A stretch of DNA of 64,000 nucleotides. Source: Dastarcus helophoroides (taxonomy: Eukaryota; Arthropoda; Insecta; Coleoptera; Bothrideridae). Below the pieces are notes generated by a model. The model saw only the letters and a list, made by a program, of their open reading frames with translations, was not told the DNA's origin and ran no database searches. Both the position numbers and the translations under genes were made by a program. Where the stretch lies: the NCBI GenBank assembly GCA_028583605.1, contig CM053328.1, forward strand, positions 13,381,086 to 13,445,085. Direction: 5' to 3'. Below, one piece after another: positions 1 through 11,089 of this stretch. How positions within the stretch are numbered: the first letter of the stretch is position 1; each line of letters starts with the position of its first letter.

Positions 1-114
1 AAGGGAAATTTCGGTGATATACTCGAGCACCGTAAAAAATCGATTTTTAAAGCAGCAGCTGAAAAAATGGAATATAAATTGGGGATGGTGAGAAACAAGC
101 ATAGAATCCTTGAT
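1..114 (+). other. short open frame at left edge, possible coding fragment
   Basis: A frame is open from base 1 to a TGA at 112-114. It translates to about 37 residues, including GNFGDILEHRKKSIF, with a mixed charged composition unlike the Lys/Phe/Ile-rich products of the surrounding T-rich DNA. No start codon or splice donor can be judged because the window begins inside it. I do not recognise a family. It could be the end of a host exon, a transposon remnant or chance. It lies just outside the hAT-like element that begins at 161. Confidence 0.18.
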
Positions 115-152
115 TGATATTAAAAAAAAATAGAAGAATTTTATGAAAGAGG

Positions 153-160
153 CGAGTCAT
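153..160. repeat. left target-site duplication of hAT-like element
   Basis: The 8-mer CGAGTCAT lies immediately left of the inverted terminus at 161 and recurs at 2403-2410 immediately right of the opposite terminus. Eight-base duplications are characteristic of hAT transposons. The match extends to 9 bp with a preceding G. Confidence 0.7.
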
Positions 161-2402
161 CATAGGCGTAGCTAGAATAAGGCAGTGTTAGGTACTTGTC
201 CCCCACCCACTTGCAGCATCTACAAATGTATTCAACTGGAAAAAAAATTTCAAAAATCTTCTTTTATTTAAAATTTATTATTTCCTTAAAAAATTTCTTC
301 AAAATTTTAGTTTTTTTTTCAATTTTGCATTTTTCTACAGAATTTGTTTTTTCTTAAATTTTGCATTTATTTATAAAATTCGACTGCTTTTATAAAACAT
401 GTGTGTCGAAACTTCGAATTGTTATCTAAAGATTCTCAGTATTTTTTTCTTCTGAAATTTAGACATTTCTCGATATTCGACTTTTTTTAAAAATTTCGAC
501 GTCTTTTAATTGTGCCGCTTTTGCCTTTTTTCCGAAATTCGGTTGATTTTTTTTTTGTAAATTAAAATTTTTGTAAAAGAACAAAACTAACGAAAAAATT
601 TTCTTTGCAAAGTTTAACTTTACTTTAGTCCACATTTCTAAGTCACGTGTATCACAATATTGGACCTTTTTTGGCGACACGCTGAGTCAAAGTAGAACGC
701 CGTCTTCCTCTGAGGTGAGCAATCAAGAGAAAACAAATATTCACCCAGGAAATTTCGATTTTTTCCTATAATTCATTTTTCTTAAATTCATTTTCTTCCT
801 AAATTTTGATAAATTCTGACTGAGAAATTTCGAATTTTCACCAAAATTCTAATCTTTTTTCTTACTTTCTAAGCGTTTTCTTAAAAGATCTTTTTTTGCA
901 ATTTTTTGATTATTTTCTCGTAATTTCAGATTTTTCTCGATTATTTTTTTTTCAAAATTTCGACTTTTTTATAAATTTGACTTTATTTGGAATATTTTGA
1001 AATTTTTTTTTAATTTGACGTTTTCTCAAAATTTTGCAATTTTCCACATTTTATTTTTCTGAACATGTAGCTTTTTCTGAAAATTTCAAACTTTTAAAAT
1101 TGGATTTTTTAGAAATTTTAACAGGTTTTTTAATTTTGCTTTTTTTTATAACATTTTAATTTGGATCCCAATATCTGAATTTTTTTGTTCCTTCTGAATT
1201 TATCTTTTTTCTTAAAATTTTGACTTTTACTCTCTCTTGAAATAGTCTTTTCCAAAATATGTCTTTCCCTCAAAATTATTTGGTCCAAGTTTCGATTTTA
1301 TTTTTAGAATTCTACTTTTTGAATTACTGTTTTCAAAATCGTTAATTTAATTCAAAATACTGCCATTTTTTAAATATATTTGTCTTTTTCAATTAATTGC
1401 GACTTTAAACTTAAAATGTAATGTCTTAGGGTGCTCAAAATGTTCCCTTTTTAGATCGGAATGTTAATAAAAATCTTGAGAGAAATATTTTTGGGTATTT
1501 TGAGAAAAATATTTCTTATAAGTTCAACGTTTTTATTAAATTTTAAATTTTGAGAATAAAGTTTTTGGAAATTGCCATTTTTTGGTTCCCAAAATTAAAC
1601 TTTTTCTGAAAATATCTTCTTTTCAGAAAATTAGACCTTTGAAAATTTTGACTTTTTTTCCAAATTTAAACATTTTTAGAGCTTTTGAGAGAGATTAAAG
1701 ATTTTAATTTTGATATAATTTAATGAAAATTTCTTTTTTTTTCAGGTTTTTTTTTTCAAAATTGCCTCGTTTCAAAATTACTAGTTTATTCGCAAAATGC
1801 CAATTTTCCTCTTAAAACTGGACTTTTTCTTGGACATTTTTAATATCTTCTAGAAAGTGCGATCATTTTCTCGAAAATGCAACGTACTTTTCTAAATTTC
1901 TGAATTTTTTGTCGAAGTCTGCTTTGCTAATCATCTGTTTTTTTCTGAATTTTTTTTTTAATTTGATTATCCATAATTTTAACTTGTTTCTGAAGATTTA
2001 AACTTTTTCACAAAATTCGTTTATTTTTCCAAAGTTGGATCGAAATTTTAATAGAAAGAAAAATCCTGAGAGAAATATTTTTGAAAGATATTTTTATCTA
2101 AATTCAATTTGTTCTGGAGGTCGCCACTTTTTTCACAAAAATCGGCTTTGAAAATTTCGTCTTTTTTTTAATTTTCGACTTTTTCGAAATTTCTACATTT
2201 TTTTAAGTTCTCCGAACTATTTTTCTTAAAGTTTGGCCCTGTTTTGAAATTTCAACTTTACTCTAAAAATTCTATCTTTCCAGTTCGTGCAGTTTCTAAA
2301 CGAAAATATACATTACACAGTCGGAAGCTTTTTGTTTTTTCTCATACATTTTTTAGAATGATTGGTGCCCCCCCTTGAAGGAAATGCTGCCTACGCCCAT
2401 TG
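161..2402. mobile_element. non-autonomous hAT-like element with T-rich interior
   Basis: The ends are imperfect inverted repeats: CATAGGCGTAGCTAG at the left, and CAATGGGCGTAGGCAG read inward from the right. Both ends have a nearby C-rich subterminal run (about 218-229 and 2368-2375). An 8-bp duplication CGAGTCAT flanks the element. The TIR resembles the CAGAGGCGTAGC-type termini of many insect hAT elements. The 2.2-kb interior encodes no transposase; it is a degenerate T-rich repeat. I infer a non-autonomous derivative moved by a hAT transposase supplied elsewhere. Confidence 0.65.
240..2330 (+). repeat. T-rich degenerate tandem repeat (interior of hAT-like element)
   Basis: A run of short imperfect units of roughly 15-20 bp, approximating TTTTGAAAATTTCGACT, fills the element. 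Units vary strongly, but the order T-run, GAAAATTT, CGACT recurs dozens of times. Long apparent open frames here are composition artefacts rich in Lys, Phe and Asn codons. Confidence 0.75.
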
Positions 2403-2410
2403 CGAGTCAT
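2403..2410. repeat. right target-site duplication of hAT-like element
   Basis: CGAGTCAT directly repeats the 8-mer at 153-160. Confidence 0.7.
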
Positions 2411-3969
2411 TGCTAGAAAAATTGTAATTTCTTGATTATGGTTGAAATTCGCGAAGAATGTCGAAGTTTTAGGAAAGAAGTAACAACTACTTAAATTCTA
2501 GTTAACGTTTTCGAGCCCCTGTTATCAAAAAATATTTAAATTTTTGAAGGAAAATATGACAAATTTCTGACAAACTACAAATTTTGACATAAATATTTTT
2601 CAGTTTGGTATCATTTGTATTTATTTATCAATATTTTTTAACAATTTGGTTGTTTTTTGTTGCGGTTGAGAAAATTTAATTAAAAACAAAGTAATTATTA
2701 TTTCGCGCCTTTTTATTTTTTCCCTAACTATGTTCAAGCTCAAGAAATGAAAATAGGATACTTACTTAGATTGCTGGTAATTGGTTTTTAAAGAAGTATT
2801 TCATTTCGATTTTTTCTGAAGTGATTGTGTGGCAGTGGGGTGTTTTCACGATGTATTCTAGAGAAATGATTGCCTATTTGGCAAACCTTAGTTTTCAAGG
2901 GAGATTGAAACTAAAATTTTGATTTTAAATTTGAGATTTACGATCTCCTCTTATTTTGACTTTTGAATTTACTTTTGAAATGTTGAGTTTAATGCCAAAG
3001 TTGGAAAAAATTGTATCTGAAACTGTAGACAAAAAAAATCGAAATTTAGCTAAAATTATTAACAAATTTTTGGATTTAAAGTAAATATTTTAGGAGAAAA
3101 GATTCAAGCTTCAACTTTGAATCGGAACTCAATATGTGGAGCTAAAAGCTAGATTGACGGAATGCAATTTACCAAAAAAAAAATCTAGATTAAGCGTGTG
3201 AATTCTAAAAAAAACTATTTTGTTGAATACAATCGAAATTTTAAACAATAAATGGAAACACCCAGGAAAAGTTGTACTTTTAAGTTAAGTATCAAAATTT
3301 AGAAATAAGGTATAATAACTGATGAAATTGTAAAGAATTAGAACTTTGGAAGAAAATGCAAAATTATGAACTTAGAGGAGTCCAAAATTTAAGAGCTAAT
3401 TTTTAAAATTTTGAAAAAAGTTTAAATTTTAAGTTAAATGTGATTAGTTTTCGACAAAGTAAAAGTAAAGTTTTGATTTCTAGTTATTGAAACTTTGTAA
3501 AATTTGGAATTTGTCGAGTTTACAGTCGAAAAGGAGTAGAAAAAAAGATTAAAATGGTGAGTTCAAATTCAGAGAAATAGACTGAAATTTTACTATCGAG
3601 TCAGTATATGGTATAAAACGTCTTACAGTTTTTAATTTTCGATTTTTTTTCCAAGATTTTTACTTTTCAACTGACAGTATTTACTTTTCTCTCAAATGTT
3701 GACTTTATATTAAAAATTTTGTCGTTTGCCAGATTTTTACTTTATTTTAGGAATGTTATCTTGATTATGTAAATTATCAATCAGTTTTCGAAAAATTCTG
3801 CCTTCTTACTTTTTAATTGTACCAATTTTTCAACCCCAATTTTTAATCTAAACGAAAAATTTGGATTTTTTCTAGCCATTTAAAAATTTTCTCGACATTT
3901 CAACGTTAATATTTGAAATTTCAACATCTTTTTTTTAAGAAACCTTAAAACTTATGCATCACATTAATT
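2411..3969. other. AT-rich non-coding DNA, partly degenerate repeat
   Basis: No gene, RNA or element end was recognised. From about 3640 to 3960 the + strand shows the same T-rich short-unit texture as 240-2330. From about 2900 to 3600 the complementary A-rich texture appears (AAATTTTGAAAAAAG-like motifs). Confidence 0.5.
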
Positions 3970-4162
3970 TAAATATTGAAATACAAATCTTTTCCCCTCA
4001 AACCAAGAAAGATTAAAAAACACAACAGAGGTTGCTCTAACGCGTTTTGGTATTCAAGCTAAGATACTGTACAGTATCTCTCTGAAGATGATAGCTTGCC
4101 TCTCGAAACACAACAGAGGTTGATCTAACGCTGCTCATCTTTAGAGATATACTGTACAGTAT

Positions 4163-4203
4163 CTCTCTGAAGATGATAGCTTGGCTATCAAAACGCGTTA
4201 GAG
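4163..4203 (+). ncRNA. decayed type I hammerhead-like motif in pLTR
   Basis: Reading 5' to 3': stem I strand CTCT-like (4163-4166), CTGAAGA (4167-4173), an extra T, stem II GATAGC/GCTATC with loop TTG, then AAAA where GAAA is expected, then ACGCGT as a minimal stem III, T, and AGAG completing stem I (4200-4203). The layout matches type I hammerheads known from Penelope-like elements. The loss of G12 (GAAA to AAAA) predicts an inactive copy. Confidence 0.5.
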
Positions 4204-4486
4204 CAACCTCTGTTGTGTTTTTTAATCTTTCTTGGTTTTAGGGGACAAGATTTGTATTTCAATTTTTGAAGATAACCAAGGACCAGTCCGTTCCACCAAA
4301 ATTAATTTGAAACTTTTGCAGAAACTTCTATTATTTTATTTAAACTTGACCTAATTTTTTTTGCGGGATGGACTGGTCCTTGGTTATCTTCAAAGATTGA
4401 AATACAAATTTTGTCCCCTGAAACCAAGAAAGATTCAAGGATTGCTCTAACGCGTTTCGATAGCCAATCTATTATTTTCAAAGAGT

Positions 4487-4537
4487 ACCTCTCTGAAGAA
4501 GATAGCTTGGCTATCGAAATGAGTTAGAACAACCCTT
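4487..4537 (+). ncRNA. decayed hammerhead-like motif in pLTR
   Basis: CTGAAGA is at 4493-4499, followed by an extra A, GATAGC-TTG-GCTATC and GAAA. The stem III palindrome ACGCGT has become ATGAGT, so that helix is lost. This is the same element family as 6941-6981. Confidence 0.4.
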
Positions 4538-4593
4538 AATTTGTTTTTTAATCTTTTTTGGTTTCAGCGGACAAGATTTGCATTTTAATTTCT

Positions 4594-5814
4594 AAAAATT
4601 TGTAGCAATTACGGCAAATTTCAGCAAAAAATTAGAATTGCGAATTTAAAATCCACATTTCTAGTTTATTCTCTTGATTTTGAATTTAATCTCAAAACTT
4701 TAAGAATAAAGGTAAAACTGAGGTTAAAAATTTCGGGCAGAATCCCGAGAAAAATTTTGATTTGTTTTTAAATGTCGAGAGTTTTTTCAAAAGTCAAAAT
4801 TTGAAGTACAATATTTTGATATTTAAATTGTGTTGTTTGGATAAAGTTAAAATTTAAAGTTCAGGTTTTAAAATTATAATTGTAAACACAGACCCAAAAC
4901 ATAAAAACAACAAATTAATAGTGATTTCGATAAAATATTGTAATCAACTGATGAGGGCGCATTATATGGACCCCTTTAATAAAATGTGCAAGATGGTTTT
5001 AATCGTGAAGTGACTCATGCGCTGTGTAAATAGTTTAAACCTTTTAATGAATAGAAAATTTTACGAATAGTTGTTAGGTATAAATAAACGTTGTCCCATT
5101 ATTTAATTCATTAGGTAATTCATTTATGTTATTCCAGTTATTTTTTACGTTTAATAAAGTGGTTAAAATCAAGTGCGCGGAAACACGTGCAATGTTTAAC
5201 ATTTCAAGTTTTTTTTTAAATTTCTATATTTTGAAATTTAAACTCTTATTCATTTAGAATTTTTTTTTTAATTTCGACCCAAGTCAAACTTCTAGAAAAT
5301 AGGTGGTCAAAATTTTGACATAACCTCAAAATATTGGTAAACATTCTAAATTTAAGTGACAACCAATTTTTTTAATTTAAACTGCAAATTCATAGGAAAT
5401 AGTTAAATCTGAAGAATACTAAAAATAAAATTTTTTTAAATAAAATAGGTTTTTCTAAAGTTATAAATTTTATAAAGTGTCTTAAAATTTTTATATTTTT
5501 TCCTTTTGTTTGAAGATTAAACGTCAAAGTCTCATTTTAAAATTTTGAGTTCGGTGTCGAGTTTTTTGATTTTAAACTCAGATTTTCGATTTTGTGCCTG
5601 AAATTACGAGAGTTAAAGGAAACATATTAGAATAAAAATGAAATTTTTGTTAAAAAATTTTCATCATTTGGAAAACAATATTGACATTTCTGAAAAAAAA
5701 CCAAATATAAGAATGTCTGCCACTAGTGCTAATGCAATTTTTTCTCTAAGACTTTAAGTCAAAACACAAAATCTAGGCTTTTAAATAGTTTTCTAATATT
5801 TCGATAAATATTTG
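4594..5814. other. AT-rich non-coding DNA, nothing recognised
   Basis: Mostly A-rich and T-rich low-complexity sequence with no recognisable coding, RNA or element terminus. A slightly more balanced patch at about 4940-5200 shows no specific signal. Confidence 0.5.
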
Positions 5815-5863
5815 GTAACACCGGACCAGGTTTCGCATTACTGCATCGTCGGCGGTCATACAG
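5815..5863 (-). repeat. dispersed repeat copy, inverted match to 13534-13587
   Basis: About 50 bp, including CCGGACCAGGTTTCGCATTA, matches the reverse complement of 13534-13587 with few differences. On the minus strand it reads DDAVMRNLVRCY, the same peptide as the longer copy. It is a small fragment of an unidentified element. Confidence 0.6.
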
Positions 5864-6258
5864 TTTTTCGCAAAATAAAGAATAATTGGAAATTAAAGGT
5901 GTTATTTGAGATTTTGAAATGAAAGTATTTGTGTCAAATTTTGAGAAATAAATGGAAAATTCAAAAGTATTCCAAATTTAGAAATAAAATTAAAAAAATC
6001 AAATACAAATTTAAAAGTATATAGAAAAAGTCGAAATAAAAAAAAACCAAATTAATATAAAATAAGAGCTCAAAAAAGGTAATAATGAAAAATGTTAAAT
6101 TGAAATTAAAAAGAGTAGTAGTTGAAAACTGAAAATTATATTATACTTAATGTTTTTTTTTTCGGTGGAACGGACTGGTCCTTGGTTATTTTCAAATATT
6201 GAAATACAGATCTTGTCCCTTGAAACCAAGAAAGATCAAAAAACACAACAAAGTTTGC

Positions 6259-6298
6259 TTTAACGCGTTTCGACAGCCAGGCTATCATCTTCAGAGAG
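6259..6298 (-). ncRNA. hammerhead-ribozyme-like motif, all core boxes present
   Basis: On the minus strand: CTCT (6298-6295), CTGAAGA (6294-6288), an extra T, GATAGC-CTG-GCTGTC as stem II (one G-U pair), GAAA (6271-6268), the ACGCGT minimal stem III, U as the nucleotide at the cleavage position, then AAAG. Stem I has one mismatch. CUGANGA, GAAA and UH are in the right order and spacing for a type I hammerhead, apart from one extra base after CUGAAGA. Activity is not established. Confidence 0.5.
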
Positions 6299-6435
6299 GT
6301 ACTAACACCTAATTCTAAAATTAACCTAAAATACAAAAAAAAACTGTAAGTTTGTCCCACTTTCATTTCAACCCTTGCTCACGCATGGTTTAAGAGGAAT
6401 TTTTCGAAAACACGGCTTCCAACTTGTTTACAGTT

Positions 6436-6820
6436 TTAACGGAAATACAATTCGCTTTTGGGTAGTTTAATGGATAAAGTGGAGCAAAGGGACAAGTCCG
6501 GTATTTGCCACATTTCCTATAAAGATTGTCCTTAAAAGTGCGCCGGGCAGACTAGACGATCTCTTAAAATCCGACTGAAGGAGCATTTGGCTGATTTGAG
6601 GTACGGAAGAACTGAGAAGTCAAGTGTGGCTCGACATGCTTTTTAATTAAATCATAGGACAAATAAAAATAATAAACTGTTAAGAGTAATTAATAAAAAT
6701 TCAATGTTAAATGCATCTGAAAACTTAGCCACCTATAAGGCTGGAGACAACTTTATGAATAGTTGCGGTGGGCCTTTAGGCCACTCATCTCTGTTGAAAA
6801 TAGTTAAGGGTGATAGATAA
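6436..6820 (+). pseudogene. Penelope-like ORF remnant, GIY-YIG endonuclease C-terminal part
   Basis: The main frame runs to the TAA at 6818-6820 and includes DKSGICHISYKDC, then AGQTRRSLKIRLKEHLADLR, KSSVARHAF and NH. These match the pattern SGIY.I.C.DC...Y.GQT.R....R..EH....KS..A.H....NH of the GIY-YIG domain of Penelope-like proteins. The tail NFMNSCGGPLGHSSLL resembles their usual C-terminus. In-frame TAA codons at 6533-6535 and 6644-6646, and a frame change near 6455-6465 (LLGSLMDKVEQ continues in another frame), show it is dead. The domain would nick target DNA during retrotransposition. The RT domain upstream is missing. Confidence 0.75.
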
Positions 6821-6940
6821 GGAGTTGTGACACTGCGACGTGTATTATTAGATGCGCATGCGCGTTCGGATAAGGTCGATCATGCACGAAGTAAATATTT
6901 TTAGGATGTAAGGGTTAATTTTAGGATTAAGTGTTAGTAC

Positions 6941-6981
6941 CTATCTGAAGATGATAGTTTGGCTATCGAAACGCGTTAGAG
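6941..6981 (+). ncRNA. hammerhead-ribozyme-like motif, all core boxes present
   Basis: CTAT (6941-6944), CTGAAGA (6945-6951), an extra T, stem II GATAGT-TTG-GCTATC, GAAA (6968-6971), the ACGCGT minimal stem III (6971-6976), U17 at 6977, and AGAG (6978-6981). Stem I pairs 3 of 4 bases. This is the right-hand pLTR copy of the 6.2-7.0 kb element. Family knowledge: type I hammerheads with very short stem III occur in Penelope-like terminal repeats. Confidence 0.5.
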
Positions 6982-7042
6982 TAACCTTCATTGTGTTTTT
7001 TAATCTTTTTTGGTTTCAGAGCATAAGATTTGTATTTCATAC

Positions 7043-8260
7043 CTAATGTGTATTAGAAATATTTTTCTACATTTTTAAAAAAATGCGGAATTTAAATTAA
7101 ACACCTATAATTTCGAAAATAAAAAAATTCAAATCATTCTTACAAAAATACCAAATTTGAATTTAAAGATAAAATGAGAAATCTTCATTTGTTGGTAATT
7201 AAAATAGTAGAAAAATATTAAAGGTGCAAACCCAAAAAAAATTTGAATTTAAGAGTTAAAATTTGATAAAGTACTTGAAACATATTTTATAAGCACTTTT
7301 CATAATTTTGCTTTAATCCCTAGAAGTAAATGTCAGAATATCGGAAAAAACTTGCTGATATTTTAGAAAAGAACCAACATTTTAACTTTTAAGTTGAACT
7401 TTTAGGAGACGAAATAAAAACAGTTGCAAATTTAAATTCGAAATTTAAAAAAAACAGTCAAATTACAAAAATTGAAAAATGAAAGTGAACTTTAAAATAA
7501 TAATGGTAAAGTGAAAATTTTAGTCGTAATTCGAGATATTAAACCTAAATTTGAAATTTCCTGCAAAATTTTGGATCTCGAATTAAGGTTCATATTTTAC
7601 AAAAAAATTAACGATTTGAAATCAATTCCAACTTAAATCAAAAATTTTTGCAAAAAATCCTGCGTTTAAAATATGTTTTGAGTTGTAGGCCAAAATATTT
7701 TTTTTGTTCATTTTTTCTCTATAATTTAGCAAATTGGGAAATGAGGTTTCTTATGGTAATAAATACGAGTATTAACTTATTTTTGCGGAAACTTTACAGA
7801 GCCTTCCGAGTCCTCGAGACACGGTGCTATTTTTTTATTAGATTTTCTTTAACAGTAGTGAATCCTATAATCTAAGAGGGCATAAGATTTTGTTAACATG
7901 GAGATTTTAACCTGCACTGAACCGAAATAAACCTATTTTTTTAGGTTGGTTTCCGATTTTCGTTCCGACTAAAATAATGTTTCCGATTTTCCCGTTGAGT
8001 TTCGGTTCGAAGCCTTGATCCAAAGTCAGTAGGCTTCTAATCCGATATTTTGTATCGATTGAAATAAAAATTGTGATTTTTCTAATGCTGAAAAATAAAA
8101 TATTTTCGGAATCGAAACTTTGTGCTTATATGTATAGTGTATTTCACCTTATGAAAATTGCTCAACTTCTTAGAATGCATCAGAAGCCTTTTCTTTACTC
8201 GCAACGGGTAATGTTCAACATCCTGGTTGCCAGATCGAAAATAATTGATGCGTAAGCAAT
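7043..8260. other. AT-rich non-coding DNA
   Basis: A-rich degenerate texture until about 7650, then more mixed sequence. A patch at 7900-8020 has repeated ACCGAAATAAACC / GGTTTCCGATTTT wording that may be the end of an unidentified element. No gene can be supported. Confidence 0.45.
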
Positions 8261-9500
8261 CATTTGATTACATCTAAAAAGCACTCATCCCGATGGCGAG
8301 CTGAGGAAGCGATTGTGTGCAATACATTTGCTAAATGAATATCATCTGACGAGATAATGGATTATGAGAGACCAGCATATGTGCGAACCTTCCTAAACTT
8401 ATTACGGATAAATAATGGATACGTTCTTTGTCAAGAATTACACATCCGACGGATTAATTGCTCACAAATTTAGATTTATTTCTTCAGCCACCAAGACAAT
8501 TTAATGGCGCAAGTCCAACGAAATAAATTAAAAATGCATTATATGGGAGCTACTGTGTGTTGTTGTTGTTGCTGTCTTTTTTTTAATTACAAGATGAATG
8601 TGTTGTTAAACGCCCGTGGAAGAATTCTCATGATTAAAAACACCTATGTCCTGTCGCAGGATCACAAGTTATTGACGTCCTAGTTGCCCAACTAATTCGT
8701 CTTTCTTCCTGGCTTATTTTGAAAATTTCCGCAGCCAATTAGGTGCGTTGAGTACTTTTGTCGGCGTAAATTTATTAGCATCTAAATGAGATTATATGTG
8801 CCAGTGCTTACGATAAATATGCACCTAGTAATAAACGCTTTTGTAAATTATGATCATATATAGAGATAAAGAAATGTTATACAATTGTAAATCTAATTTA
8901 ACGTAACTAATTCGACGCAATTAATTATCCCATAACGCATTTATAATCTTCTACTAATTTAATTATCTTTAGGCTACTAGCTACCAATTAATTCATTACA
9001 AAAACCATCGGCTTAGCGTATTTGCATATGAAGATAATTATATGTTTCAGTATGGCGAACTGGGTGATATCGCCTGTAAATGGGGGGGGGTTTAATTAAA
9101 GTTAACAAGGTACCGTTTTTATTATATCAATTTCAAGAATTATCCTGGCCAAGGATATAAAATATGCCACTAATAAATCAGTAATAGTGCACTAATAAAT
9201 AAATAACAACTAGCAACATTAATTATAAATAAGTCAAAAGGCAAAGTAGTGTTGCAGCAAATTTCCTTAGTAGAAAATTAACGTGGCTTGACATGAAATC
9301 TTAAAATTGGTTATATGAAAATCTCGACAACTTTTACTACCTCAGTTCATTATTACAGATGTTTACTTAAAATTATTAGGTTACAAGACATAAAAGTATT
9401 AAAGTTTATATTTTGCCTTAGGAAGAATTTCAATCTTTTGTTTCAGCAAATTTTAAATAATATCTGGAATAATTTTAGGATAAGATGAAAAATTCTAGCG
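8261..9500. other. compositionally ordinary, apparently single-copy DNA
   Basis: Unlike its neighbours, this stretch lacks the short-unit AT repeat. It has a small TGT run (about 8560-8573), a G9-10 run near 9081, and many TAATTA-type words. It encodes no convincing protein and shows no element termini. It may be conserved non-coding or regulatory DNA; that is inference only. Confidence 0.4.
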
Positions 9501-9809
9501 CAACACAGTGCCAAAATCAAACGCAGAGCCTCATTGTTTATAAAGCTGAATTTGGAGACTCACATTTTTTTTCTGTTATCTATTATTTATTTTTCCTTAA
9601 AATTTTTTTTCTCAATATTTTTTTCAAAATTTTTACCTTTTTCCAGATATTTTGTTCTTAATATGGACATCCATGAGAAAAGTTAAAATTTTCAATTAAT
9701 TTCCACAAATTTATAGTTTATCCATGAAGTCTCTTTAAAATTTTGCTTTTTATTCCAGAATTTGAATATTTTTACCAAAATTAAATTGTTTCTCGAAATA
9801 TTTAATTTC

Positions 9810-10075
9810 TATCGAAATGCTGGACATCAAATCGACAATTCACTCTCGATTAAACAAACAACTTTACAGAATGGCAATTATAACCGACCCGAGTTTTAGG
9901 GGATGTTTAGAAGAATATGAGAGCGTCGAGCACGTGATGTACACGGGACCCGTATTGGCATTGTTTATTATGATACAGAGCATCAGTGCTCTGAAACGTA
10001 GTATGAACTGGTAAGGAAGAAATGCTATAATGATAATGGCTTTCTTTACTAGAACACAGAGTTCAAATTAGCATG
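9810..10075 (+). pseudogene. non-LTR retrotransposon ORF2 C-terminal fragment
   Basis: The translation contains RLNKQLYRMAIITDPSFRGC followed by LEEYESVEHVMYTGPVLA, ending at the TAA at 10012-10014. This is the RNase H-distal cysteine-containing tail typical of LOA/R1-type non-LTR elements (pattern H..L...G....C..C...E...H....CP.L). Two expected cysteines are changed. The DNA is closely related to 44100-44230 (minus), and the 3' part (about 10030-10070) matches 20405-20455 in reverse. All three are pieces of one family. Upstream RT sequence is absent. Confidence 0.65.
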
Positions 10076-10079
10076 AGAA

Positions 10080-11009
10080 TTCAATTTTTATGAAAATTTC
10101 GACTTTTTTTTTTAAATTTCGACTTCTTGAAAACTGTCATTTTTTGATATTTTGACATTTCAAAATTTACATCATCTTCTAAATATTGACTTTTTTGTAA
10201 AAATTTCCATTTCAAATTTTTGCCATTTGATCGGAATTTGGACCTTTTTATAAATATTGATTTATTGAAAAAATTCAACATTCAACATTTCCATTTTTTC
10301 TCAAAATTGTAACTTCCAATTTTCTAATTGTTCTTAAATTTTTTGTCAGTTTAGCTTTGAAATATCGACATTTTAAAATTTTGAGTTTTTTTTTGAATAT
10401 TTAGACAGAGATTTTGCCTTTTTTCTACATTAAAGCTTTCTCGAAATTTCCCTTGTAATTGTCGACTTAAAAAAATGCTACACTTTTAATTTCGAATTTT
10501 TGTACATTATCAACGTTTTTTTTTGAAAAATTCGACGTTATTTCAAAAGTTTGATTCTCAGAATATGAGCCTTCCTCAAATTTCAACTTTTTCTAAAGAT
10601 TTTGACTTTTTGAAAATTTCGGTATTTTGAGATATGTAACCACTTTTAATTTCAACAATTTTGAGAAAATAGAAGTCTTTATTTAACGTCACATTTTTAA
10701 ACAAATATAAAAAATTAAATTTACTTAAAAACATTTTTATAAAAGTATCGAAATTTTAAAAGAAATTCAGCATGGTGGAAAAATCTAGCTTTAAGAATAA
10801 AAAGAAATAGTTCAAGCTCTGAAACTTCAAGAAAAGAAAATCAAACATTACAGAAGGAGAAGACGAAATTTTGACTTTTAATCTCAAAAAGTGGCCGAAA
10901 TTTAGAGAAGAAAAACGAATTTTCTAGATAGTTCAAAAATTCTTTGGTGGGTCACGAAACGAATAAAAATAACCGTGTCATGACAAAAAAAGTTTGGGAA
11001 ACGCTGCAA
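10080..11009 (+). mobile_element. T-rich hAT-like element copy A (right end present)
   Basis: T-rich short-unit sequence (10080-10640) passes into a 3' segment at about 10740-10915 homologous to 13170-13400. It ends with a block around 10950-11009 whose reverse complement begins CAGCGTTTCCCAAACTTTTT, a sequence I associate with hAT termini. The left terminus is not visible. No transposase is encoded. Confidence 0.5.
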
Positions 11010-11089
11010 TAGTCAGTGAAGCCTATGTATTTACCTAAGTGGTCCATAAACTTTACTCTGATTCAGACAAATGTTTTCCACACTTGTTT

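Larger units (their letters stand above)
3970..4593. mobile_element. Penelope-like terminal repeats (pLTR), inverted cluster
   Basis: At least three arms of one repeat lie head to head: reverse at 3970-4079, forward at about 4156-4310, reverse at about 4365-4470, forward at 4487-4593. Shared landmarks are the ACCAAGGACCAGTCCG end block, AAACCAAGAAAGATT, ACAACAGAGGTTGCTCTAACG and the CTGAAGATGATAGC core. The same repeat bounds a GIY-YIG-encoding remnant at 6166-7042, which ties it to Penelope-like retroelements. Inverted and tandem terminal repeats are normal for that group. No coding sequence remains here. Confidence 0.65.
6166..7042 (+). mobile_element. Penelope-like element remnant with inverted pLTRs
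   Basis: The order is a reverse-oriented pLTR (about 6166-6302), a decayed 3' part of the ORF carrying a GIY-YIG-type endonuclease domain, a short 3' region, and a forward pLTR (about 6925-7042). The reverse transcriptase portion is absent, so this is an internally deleted copy. Both pLTRs end in blocks found at 3970-4593, 28822-29080 and 42464-44640. Family knowledge: Penelope-like elements carry RT plus GIY-YIG and terminal repeats in direct or inverted orientation. Confidence 0.75.

Noticed and set aside
459..680. Open frame on the minus strand in T-rich DNA
   Set aside because: Lys/Phe/Asn-rich product of the degenerate T-rich repeat; no family motif. The same holds for similar frames at 10081-10281, 18993-19199 and 58993-59193.
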